Positions 55,826 through 64,000 of a stretch of DNA of 64,000 nucleotides are shown here, one piece after another; position 1 is the stretch's first letter, and the number at the start of each line of letters is the position of its first letter. The notes under the pieces are model-generated. The model was not told the origin of the DNA. It ran no database searches and was given only the letters and a program-made list of their open reading frames with translations. The position numbers were made by a program, and so were the translations under genes. Source of the stretch: Oscheius sp. JU75 (Eukaryota > Nematoda > Chromadorea > Rhabditida > Rhabditidae); assembly GCA_037178855.1 (NCBI GenBank), contig JASJZC010000001.1, positions 4,030,001 to 4,094,000 on the forward strand, in the 5' to 3' direction.

Positions 55826-58346
55826 TTAACAGGATTCTGACAGAGATGTCATCGGGGAGGGACTTCGGAATTGAGAGTCGTGGTGAGTCTTTCGAGGCAC
55901 TCGCAGTGAATGGACCCTCGTTGATTTCGGTGCCTCTGCAACTGTCGCTCGAGGCATTTCAACGGCGATGTTACTGGCACTGGCGCTCCGTTTTCGGATC
56001 CTTGTGGAGTGCTGACAACTAGAGCACATTTTGTGATATTTAAAAGTACAAAGTCATACCGGATAACGTTGGCCGAGACGGAGAGATGTCTCTCGGCGGC
56101 AGTTAGCTTGGATCCCGTGAAGAGAAGTCTTAGCTCAGTCGGAACATCGAAAGAAAAGTAGCCGTAGAGGTACGGAGAGATGGCCGAATTGAAGACGGCA
56201 AAGGCGTACACGAATTTGCGGACGCTCTGCGGGATCCTGAAACGATTTTTGTGGTTTTCAACAACTTTCTTAAAAAATAAAGAAAAGGGACTTCGTTGAC
56301 TACTCGTACAGCTTTATCAGTTCAAAATCCAATTTGGAGAGATGGTAAAGGCGAAGAGCGCCGATGCCTACGGGCACTTTTTGGGTACACTTTCCGCATA
56401 TCCCTTGTACTGCAAAGTTATAGCTCTTTCGATCTGCTTTTCAAGTTTGCAGTACATCGCTAAACTCCAAAATCACATCCCGAACTAGTAAAACGCTGTC
56501 ATATTGGGAGATGCTCGGCCGTACCGTCTCGCCTGTTGCGAGCCGACGGGGCAGTCCTGGAGAGTCGGCCATGGAACCACGACTCATAAAACGTACCACT
56601 TGGTCTGATGAAGGAAATGCAGAAAACTGAGCAAGGCGTACGGAGTCCAGCAGATGATGAAAGCCAGAACGATGACAAATGTCATTCTAAAAACAAAGCC
56701 ATTTTTGAAAGAGAGGCAACAAACTTCAATGTTCTGCTTCTGGCTCTCTCCAGAGTGTTGCGACCATTTCTACGCAGCAGTAGATCACTCTTTTCCAAGG
56801 CTAAAACTGCTCGTTGCCCTAAAAACCTGAGCTGTTATACCTTCTTTCTCCGACGTCTCTGCACTAATCTTGGCGAGAATCAGAGAATAGCAAAGGACAG
56901 TGACTACTAGGGGCAGAAAATAGACTTGGATCAACTGAAAATGGTAGCACTTTTTAAGAGATTACTGTCAGGGTTATTACGTTCATGATGGTGTAGTAGA
57001 AGACGAACTGAAACTTTGTGTATAGTTTGGAAATGTGAACTGGCTTACGTCTTTGGGAATGTCGTTGGTCAGGTCGGCGGAAACACACTGCTCATAAGGA
57101 TAGCATGGGTGTTGAGCGCATTTGAACAGCACAAACTGAAGAGTTTAGATTCACAACCTGTCAATCTATGAACCTCTCATTCTGTCCATGGCATTTTCTC
57201 GCTCTGTGTATGCAACTCTGTCCGTTGTACACTTGGACTAGATCAATCTGTCATCCTCTTAAGCTGTCACTCGAGCCTTGGAAACTATTTCGTGTCAATT
57301 TCGCTTTTTACCATGGCTAACAATTTGTTTCTGTCCATCTGATTCTCCTACTACTAGAGATTCTAACTAACCTGAGGAGCCGTTGTAATAAAGCTGAGCA
57401 ACCAGGCCACTGCCACCATTCTCTGCACGGACCTCCTTGCTCTCATCGCGTACAACGGGAAAAATATGGAATAGAATCGGTCCAGAGATATGCAGATGAG
57501 GATGTTCATAGACAAGACGACGGAGAAAACATCGAAGAACTTGCATACTCGACATAGCTATAATTATTTGGTCTTGAGAAGATTTTTTCAGTACCAAGTC
57601 GCCTCCGAACCAGAAGACGGTGTAATTATGAATAAGCTCCTTAAGAATGAAGAAGAAAGTGACTATTAGATGGGCAATGTTCATGTGCAGCAGAAGAGAG
57701 TGCACTCGGCGGACCTGGAAAGCTGAATTGTGGGAAAAGGGAAAGTACATTCTGGTAAAAAAAAGGTTCGTAGAGCTTTCGAATTATTCTGACCATCGGG
57801 TCGAAAATGTGAACCACTAAATCCACTAAAAAAAAGCCACTGAATCTAGAATCCGGTCCAGCTCATCAACTACAATCAGTTAAATTTTGACAGTTTCATC
57901 ATGGTTTGATCTGCGCAATATCTGAAGAACTGTGTCAGGTCTGCAAGTCAGAGTATCAGTTGCGGGACCCGTAACCGCGAGCTTAATAAATTTTTCTGAA
58001 GTTTCTCTAATATGCCTGGAAGCTTGCTGCAAAAGAGTTCATCTGATTATGGGAAAACGTGGTGTGACCTTCTCGTAATACATTTTGAGCTTACAGAGAC
58101 ACTATAAAAGCCTACCAAACGTTATCCGCATACTCTAAAGTGACGACGATAGGAGTACCTTTTTTACAGGTTCTCATGTTCTAACCGAAAGAGACTAACC
58201 TTGATCATTTGATTCCTAACAAGAATCATGAACATGGTCACATTTCCAACGACAGCGATGATAAAAACGACCAAGTAGACGGCAATGATTGTCCTATCCT
58301 GCTTCTGAAACGGGTCCGTCGGGAAGAGGGAGCAGTTGATCTTCAT
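55826..58346 (-). CDS. Peptide GPCR of the GnRH/AKH-receptor type
   Basis: Start MKINCSLFPTDPFQKQDRTI, then helix 1 AVYLVVFIIAVVGNVTMFMI (G-N motif), helix 2 LLLHMNIAHLIVTFFFILKE, helix 3 CRVCKFFDVFSVVLSMNILI ending SLDRFYSIFFPL (DRF), helix 4 VAVAWLLSFITTAPQ, an extracellular loop FKCAQHPCYPYEQCVSADLT (EQC pairs with the helix-3 Cys), helix 5 QVYFLPLVVTVLCYSLILAK, helix 6 FVIVLAFIICWTPYALLSFL and helix 7 FAVFNSAISPYLYGYFSF. The tail after a 41-nt intron is basic and Ser/Thr-rich (phosphorylation-prone). The W-x-x-S-F-x-x-x-APQ and EQC features suit GnRHR/AKHR or nematode GNRR, coupled to neuropeptides; vasopressin-type NTR is possible. Confidence 0.72.
56374..56484. mobile_element. MITE-like hairpin element, diverged copy
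   Basis: GTACTGCAAAGTT (56407) and CAAGTTTGCAGTAC (56442-56455) form the core arms. GCACTTTTTGGG (56374-56385) matches the outer arm of the element at 26636. It lies in an intron of the peptide-receptor gene. Confidence 0.55.
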
Positions 58347-58814
58347 TCTGTAAGCAAGACTACTAATGACGAGAGTATAAGAATAGCTGATGATCTCTGA
58401 GAGGGAGTGAGGAAAACACGAGAAAAGTACATGTTAATAGGTGGTGATCGGAGAGCGGATCAGGCATCTTTGGTCCAGGTTGAGACTGTTTAATTGTAGA
58501 GGGGGAAACCAGAAGGAGCCAATTACGAGGGGCAGCGATTCTTGACACCGGAAAGCTCAATTAGGAGACAATTTGTGACGCGAGCTCCCTTTCTCAATTA
58601 GATCGTAGTTTGGTCTCTTTCTGTGGGAGAGGATCACTGACGGCGTGACAAGTATCAATACCTAATGGAGGTCTCTAGACTATTCATATCAGGCAGTCTT
58701 TTAGAAAAAAAAAAGTTGTTGCGGGACCCATAAAGGTGAACTTATTTGTTACCAGCAGTCTACGACGACTTCGCCGTCTATTAGTCTTTACTTAGCATTG
58801 TCAGCAGGCGGCTG

Positions 58815-58950
58815 CACCGCTTCTCCAATAGGCTAAGTATCCAAGTTTCCCCAAAAGCTTACTTGTCAACTTAACTCTTGACATGCCATGACTTACCAGC
58901 TTTTTGCTCGTGGTGATGCACGGACGGACAGACGGACACCATAGTAGAGA
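58815..58950 (-). repeat. Dispersed repeat family R1, diverged copy
   Basis: On the minus strand GTCTGTCCGTCCGTGCATCA, CCACGAGCAAAAAGCTGGTA and AGTTAAGTTGACAAGTAAGC follow in the order seen in the other R1 copies. The match is weaker than among copies 1-3. Confidence 0.4.
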
Positions 58951-59497
58951 GATTTTATGTCGAAAAGCAAGGAGCGCATTGGCATTGAATACCCAGACAA
59001 ACATTTTACCCCACCATTTTTTATTTTCTTGCTTGACGTACGAAGTGAGTCCCGCTAGGAGCAATCTTGAGTTTCTGGCTAATAATAAGCAGACTAGTGA
59101 AAGCTCGTCTTGTTTGGCTGAGAGCAAAAGCAGGAAAAACACTGGAATTTGTAACCGAGCCTCTCTCACACACACATCTATTGAATCCTCCTACGTCAAG
59201 TTAATCAAGGCTGCCAGATGGGTGGCCGGTGTTTGTAAACAGTTTCCTTCTTTTCCGAACATCAAGAACAACCTCTCTCTGTGGGAAGTCGTCATAATTG
59301 CCGGGGAGTACCTACATCGTCTGTTCAGAGTTCTTAAACCTTTGAACTTGTTCGTTTCGAGATCCATTATAGTTCGTAAAGTGAGTGGTTGGAACTCTCA
59401 GACATTTCGGTTCGTTGTGGGAGCCCTTAGTCTCAAATACTCAATATACTATTCCTTTCTGGTCCCGCAGCGTAGTAGAAGAAACGGCGTGTTTTGA
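58904..59497 (+). mobile_element. Possible LTR-retrotransposon (BEL/Pao-like) remnant
   Basis: An open frame of 197 codons, unusual for this gap. Its middle, SLTHTSIESSYVKLIKAARW, VAGVCKQFPSFPNIKNNLSL and EVVIIAGEYLHRLFRVLKP, resembles the linker between RNase H and integrase of BEL/Pao pol proteins (S-S-y-x-K-L-x-x-x-x-A-W-x-x-R-F). No protease, RT or integrase motif lies beside it, so if real it is a small relic. The first third overlaps the R1-like repeat and is probably chance. Confidence 0.3.
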
Positions 59498-62140
59498 AAG
59501 AAGAGAGTCAGAATTTAGCAGCATTAAATGTTTCAAAGCAAGTGGCACGAAACATTAAAAGTTTCGAAAAGCTAAGGGTCCTTTCGCAAAGTTTTAACGG
59601 ATTGGTCTGCAACTTCCTTCTTCAAAATACTGGATGAGGAAGAGCCACATATGGAGATCGACAGCGACGGCGTTTTGAAAGGACGCGGGTCACGTTGCGA
59701 GACTTATTTATTAAAAATAATTGGACTGGGGACTAATTGGACATCAAGTGGTGAAAAGTCCTAGTGACAAGACTCTCTCCAAAATGTCGGGAGTGGGGGA
59801 CGACACTTGCACAAAGAGTTCGCCTTTGAAGGGACACTTAATTTGTTTATGAGAGGGCACGCTCTCGCCCCTGTTCGAGAGACTTTCAACGCGGGGGGAG
59901 TGTCTTCTGCTTGATCTGCTTTATAAGACTCTCTCTCAGTTTCGTCAGACTGAATAAGAGTGGTCAAAAGAGCCAGACGTGCTAATGGAGCTTTGAATGA
60001 GGTGACCCTCGAAATGTTAAAAAAGCCTGTTTATAGGGTCAAGGCTCTTCACTCGGAGTCTGTTGACGAGAACGATGAATAAAATATGAGATGTTCTGCA
60101 AGGAGGTGGAGATTGCCTTGAAGGACTGAAGGATCAGTCTACTGATGAGGCCCAAGGATTTCTTGGTAATAGCCTGGAGAACAAAACTGGAAGAAAAGGC
60201 TTTCTCGATCCCTAAGTAACAGGGGATCTTTCTCATTCTTTGACTATCAACGAAGAGGCCCACATGAACGGAGGATATTAACAGGTCAAGTTTTATCAAT
60301 GTTGTATGTCAAAAACTCAATCGTATGACAACCTGTATGTCAATGGAACCCTCTCAGTCTGTTATTGCCAGAGCTTGCAGGTCAAGGTTAAATCATTCGA
60401 CGTCTACCTTCTAGAATCAACGGCCCAGCCAGCGAGATGGAACAGATCAAGTACAGAATCAAACAGAGAGTATAGTTGAGGAATGTGCTTCCGATGTGGC
60501 CTACTGAACAAAGATCACGGGACGGACTAAGAAGGAAGGAGGAGCTGTTCTCCATTAGAGGGAGTGTGTAGTCCATTTTGTTATTCCGACACACACGGCA
60601 CATGTCAATTGGACGTATTCAAAGAGCCGCCTCAGGAGACGAAGAATCATGAGAAAAACAGGGCACGTTTTCACTGAGGGGGACTGTTGATCACCCATTC
60701 TCGGGATGAGCAATCTGAACCAAGAGGGCCAACTGAGACCCCTCGTCTAATTGGGAAGAAATCCGACCATGAAGAAACCGATACCCCTTGGCGGCAATTA
60801 GAACTACTACGTAAAGGGGGACGCTCTCTCGAAAGTCAGGATCATGAGAAAACTCCCACGGACTGAAGGAGGGTTTATGAGCGAGTAATGAGTATCATCT
60901 GTAGGTTGTTAGACTTTTATTAACCAGTCTGAAAACTGTTATGAGCATAGCCCCTTTGCTTTACAGCTACATCGAGGCCTGAGAACATTTAGTTTCAGTC
61001 CTTACGGTGTTCTATAATGACGTAGAGCAGATTAAAATCTACAGCTTTTCAGTACATAAAAGTTGAAAAGCTTCATCTTGACCTCAAAAAAGGAGGACGA
61101 GCAACGCAATGTTAGAAATCGAAGGGGCTCTCTCTCGCTGCTTTTCGAACAGCTGAGATAATACGGGCAAGACAATGCAGAGTCTTTGGGTTTTATTGAT
61201 AATGATTGCATTCGCAACGGTATGCGTCGGTAAAAAATACGAAGAACCCGGGTAATGAGAGCCGGTCGGGAAGAACTAAGATCTGGCAAGAAGAGAGATT
61301 TGTATGCCGAGAGCAGCTGCTGCATTTGGCAGGGCTATTATATACGGGACAATAATAGTTTTTGGATGGCACGCGTACACGGAACGAGGAGAGAGAGAGA
61401 GATCTTCGACTGCTGACTGAATCTTCGCCCACATTTCCTGTCTCCTCTCCGAAGTGAATCAAAGTGGATGGAGGGATACAGTTGAAAAAAACTGGGGGAC
61501 CCTTTGGCTATTAGGCCCAATTAGAGTCAAGGCCATGTGGAGTTGACACATGGACAACAACTTGCTCTCAAGAGAGAAAGAGGTTTTCACAAATATATGG
61601 CAATAGAAGATGCGCTGAAAAAAGAAAAAGAAAGACAAAACCGACTGCCACTGATGCGAATAATTAGGAATAACATTCCATTTTTAATGTGATGACTGGG
61701 AACGGCTCTGGCGTCACTCTCTTCCCTCCTTCCTAATCAAATCCTCAATCTTTCGGAAAAGAGAGCACTGACTGAAGGAAACCCGAAGCGAACAATGTGA
61801 CCCTCAAGTTTATTGTTCGTGTGAGAGAGTGGAAGGTAGCGTGTTCTCTCTGAAATACGTAGGCGAGGATATGAAATCTGGCGGGCTTGAATAGAAGTAG
61901 GAATAGGATGTGGGGACTACATGCCAACAGAATTCTTGACATTCAAAGATTGACAAAGACAAGTGGCAGGCTCTAGAGACTCTAGAAGAATGACAGAAAG
62001 AATAAAGAGGAACTGCTTGAAACTGTGAAGGATGGAAGGTAGCTGACGCATGTAGATAGAAAAAACTGTACTGCCTCCTAACAAACCAATATGCTACCCC
62101 AAATGAAAGAGAACTGTTCATTTCAAGACGCATACTTTCA

Positions 62141-62834
62141 TCATCTTATGCTGTGTAAGATATTCCGGCCATGTAGAGGTTGAGTTTTCTCGAGTGTGTC
62201 ACCGACGAGATTGAGTCGGCCGTTGGTTCCAGGGGCATCCGTGTGCTGATAAAAGCTATGAGCTAGCTGCGAGCGATCGGCATGTCCGTCCTTCTGTGGT
62301 AGATCATCGTGCGGACGGAAATCTTTGGCATCGAGTCTCCCAAAGGTTTCAGAGTAGCGGTCGACAGCTTCTGACTCGTCTCCATTCCGTCGACTTTCTG
62401 CTGAGTGGATTAGAGACGTTGTGGAGCTGCTTCTCGCACGGAACTTGTCCTGCTCCCGTCACGTCTTCTGACTCTTATATTTCGCCACCATGGTGCGTAC
62501 TTCACGAGCGGGACGTAGGGAACGGCATAGACCATTGCAGCTATCGAGAACCTCCTAGGATGGCTTAGTGCGAAGAAGAGAAGTGTCAACGAGCTTCGGT
62601 AGCTTCTTCTCGTCCCAGACCAGCTGCAAAGTGTAATTAACATTGCCGTTGGAAGAGTGCTTCTGGGCCAGAACCTTCGCGTCCACGGAGAATTTTCGAT
62701 TTCAGAGCCGGGGGAATCAACTCCTTCAAGTTAGACGGCGCTTTGAGCACGACCTTCGTGAAACGCGAGTCGACCTTTGAATATTCCCTTCCGAGTTCCA
62801 ACTCTCTAATTATAGCTGTTTTTTTCTTCTCCAA
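62141..62834 (-). CDS. Possible minus-strand exons of an unrecognised gene
   Basis: Several stretches read like protein: FTKVVLKAPSNLKELIPPAL (62690-62780), HSSNGNVNYTLQLVWDEKKL (62590-62660) and a charged C-terminal part EAVDRYSETFGRLDAKDFRP ... NLVGDTLEKTQPLHGRNI ending at the TGA 62141-62143. The frames change between them, so introns must intervene. A hydrophobic segment (FSIAAMVYAVPYVPLVKYA) lies between in another frame. I do not recognise a family and the exon chain is uncertain. Confidence 0.3.
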
Positions 62835-62912
62835 AACTTAAAGTTCGAAACAATAACAATAAAGCGAGTCCAATTGTCTCGTGTGACCTTGCCCAAGGAG
62901 GTCTACTCACCG

Positions 62913-64000
62913 ATGTCCTCTTCTCGCAGCCGCAGTAGCCGTGGTAACCGTACCTCCTCGTCGACTGGAAGAAGAAGACGTGCCAGTAGCGGTGGACTGA
63001 GGAAGCATGTGCTGAAGAAAAACTGCTTGCTCTCGGAGAAGCTGACTCCTCGTCGTCCGTCCGTCTTCGACCTAACCGGCGAGCAGATAATCCGAATGAA
63101 GAGGACTGTCTCCGTCGGGGACGATGCAATCGCCATCTTCACGACGGTCTTCGTCTATGACAGCCAGCTGACTACGGACCAGTTCGACGAGACAAGAGGC
63201 AAACTGAAGGATGTCGATCTGGACAAGTACTATTGTCTGGAGCAGAACAGGACGCCGATGGAGACGATCAGTCAGACAATCTCCTACACGGACAAGATGA
63301 TCAAACTGATGAGAACGACTAAACTCGACAAGAAGTACCTGGATCAGGAATGGAAGACGGAAGAGACTCGTGGAATCAAGAAGGGGTTCCTCTCGCGACT
63401 GACTCTGGACAAGAAGGCGCCCACCACGATCGTGACGAGTAATGAAAGTTCATGTACGGAAGCTGACGGCTACAAAAACAGGACGTGTCTGCACTTTTTC
63501 TTTGATCACGATGACCGCAAATTTCCGGAAACTGGTCTCAAGGAAGGATACAAGAAGCGCGTTGATCGTCCGAACATGGAAGACTACATCCGTCTGCTTC
63601 CTACCGTCGTGGGAGGCACGGACACTCTCCTAATATATCTGTATGACATGCTAGAGCGGGAATCGTGCCAACTGGAGAAGGGATCCTATGTGGAGGAGAT
63701 TCGCACGTACAAGTTCAATCCGTCGAAGAGTCAGCTGATTGAACTCGACGCCACGTGCAAATCTACTCCCGGAATCAAGTACGCTTCGGATGACAAGGCA
63801 GTCAACTGGAGTACTCCGTCGACCAAGGAGAGCCACTACATGTTTCCGGATCTCAACGACTCTACCTTCATTCCTCCTTCCGTTCATCCGATCGCCATTC
63901 CCGACCTTCGGAGCGACAGGAAGGTGCCCGACACTCCCGAGACGGATGTCGAAACGGCTGTTCTCCTCCCCTCTCCGCTCAAGAAGTTCGAGGCCAATGT
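62913..64000 (+). CDS. Long RS-rich protein, unrecognised, cut by the window edge
   Basis: The longest open frame in the window: 362 codons from MSSSRSRSSRGNRTSSSTGR to the right edge with no stop and no intron. The first 35 residues are Ser/Arg-rich with a GRRRRAS patch, which suggests a nuclear or phosphorylated tail. Then comes a globular, charged region: FDLTGEQIIRMKRTVSVGDD, AIAIFTTVFVYDSQLTTDQF, DVDLDKYYCLEQNRTPMETI, CLHFFFDHDDRKFPETG, LLPTVVGGTDTLLIYLYDML and an acidic/Pro end (KVPDTPETDVETAV). Codons mostly end in C or G, unlike neighbours. The frame stays open about 60 nt upstream of the ATG (to an AG at about 62840), so an earlier exon is possible. No domain recognised. Confidence 0.65.
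   Translation, partial: MSSSRSRSSRGNRTSSSTGRRRRASSGGLRKHVLKKNCLLSEKLTPRRPSVFDLTGEQIIRMKRTVSVGDDAIAIFTTVFVYDSQLTTDQFDETRGKLKDVDLDKYYCLEQNRTPMETISQTISYTDKMIKLMRTTKLDKKYLDQEWKTEETRGIKKGFLSRLTLDKKAPTTIVTSNESSCTEADGYKNRTCLHFFFDHDDRKFPETGLKEGYKKRVDRPNMEDYIRLLPTVVGGTDTLLIYLYDMLERESCQLEKGSYVEEIRTYKFNPSKSQLIELDATCKSTPGIKYASDDKAVNWSTPSTKESHYMFPDLNDSTFIPPSVHPIAIPDLRSDRKVPDTPETDVETAVLLPSPLKKFEAN

Larger units (their letters stand above)
58347..62140. other. Upstream region of the peptide receptor, mostly non-coding
   Basis: No complete gene found. It contains an R1 relative at about 58815-58950 (-), a pair of similar phrases TTGCGGGACCC at 57959 and 58719, and one 197-codon open frame at 58904-59497 which may be a retroelement remnant. 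The remaining stretch, 59500-62140, shows no protein resemblance. Confidence 0.45.

Noticed and set aside
55849-56211. Longer receptor tail by reading through at 56038
   Set aside because: A 41-nt intron with GTATG and CTCTAG ends fits better. Removing it gives a basic Ser/Thr-rich tail ending at 55826.
1-64000. CRISPR arrays, bacterial operons, phage or viral genes
   Set aside because: No evenly spaced direct repeats; genes are spliced and of animal type throughout.

Overview
This is a 64 kb piece of a nematode nuclear genome. The evidence is spliced genes with very short introns (many 34-45 nt), pyrimidine-AG trans-splice-like acceptors directly in front of start codons, nematode-type chemoreceptor families (one SRSX-like gene and a tandem array of SRV-like genes) and an E-protein gene of the HLH-2/Daughterless type. 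The species cannot be named from the sequence alone. Base composition is moderate and the genes are dense, on both strands.

Layout, left to right. 0.4-5.1 kb (+): GRDP/DUF1399 protein with two WHTH motifs and a Cys/Gly tail. 5.4-6.4 kb (+): partly resolved TPR gene. 6.4-9.5 kb: no gene seen; repeat copies and hairpins. 9.5-11.0 kb (+): SRSX-like receptor. 11.1-15.4 kb (-): LAS1 rRNA-processing nuclease, whose 2.36 kb third intron holds a complete Ly6-like surface protein gene on the + strand. 15.7-17.0 kb (-): BPNT2 phosphatase, probably in an operon with LAS1. 17.3-20.5 kb (-): single-OB POT1-like telomere protein. 21.2-22.4 kb (+): membrane protein with a glycogen-binding CBM48. 22.6-23.4 kb (+): RING/B-box protein. 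23.5-24.1 kb (-): CCDC86/Cgr1. 24.7-26.6 kb (+): ATG4. 26.8-28.0 kb (-): ACOT8. 28.8-33.5 kb: MRPS6, stand-alone OPRT, THOC3 (+) and cysteine dioxygenase (-). 34.1-35.0 kb (+): ZCCHC4-like methyltransferase. 35.7-39.1 kb or further (-): E-protein HLH-2, followed by about 5 kb with few coding signs but with a dense E-box cluster. 44.4-45.9 kb (+): epoxide hydrolase. 46.3-47.8 kb (-): KCTD-type BTB protein and a single-exon NADAR protein. 48.4-55.7 kb (+): four SRV-like receptors; the first is a pseudogene and the fourth has a truncated LINE in an intron. 55.8-58.3 kb (-): GnRH/AKH-type peptide receptor. 58.3-62.1 kb: mostly non-coding with a possible retroelement remnant. 62.9-64.0 kb (+): a long RS-rich open frame running off the right edge.

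Most genes are ordinary housekeeping: ribosome biogenesis (LAS1, CCDC86, ZCCHC4-like), mRNA export (THOC3), autophagy (ATG4), pyrimidine and sulfur metabolism (OPRT, CDO1, BPNT2) and two enzymes ending in the peroxisomal signal SKL (ACOT8, epoxide hydrolase). I saw no evident new multi-gene system. The observations most worth a second look are the nested gene in LAS1, the E-box cluster upstream of the E-protein gene, two dispersed non-autonomous repeat families, the degenerating SRV array, and three unusual proteins: the CBM48 membrane protein, the NADAR protein and the right-edge RS-rich protein.
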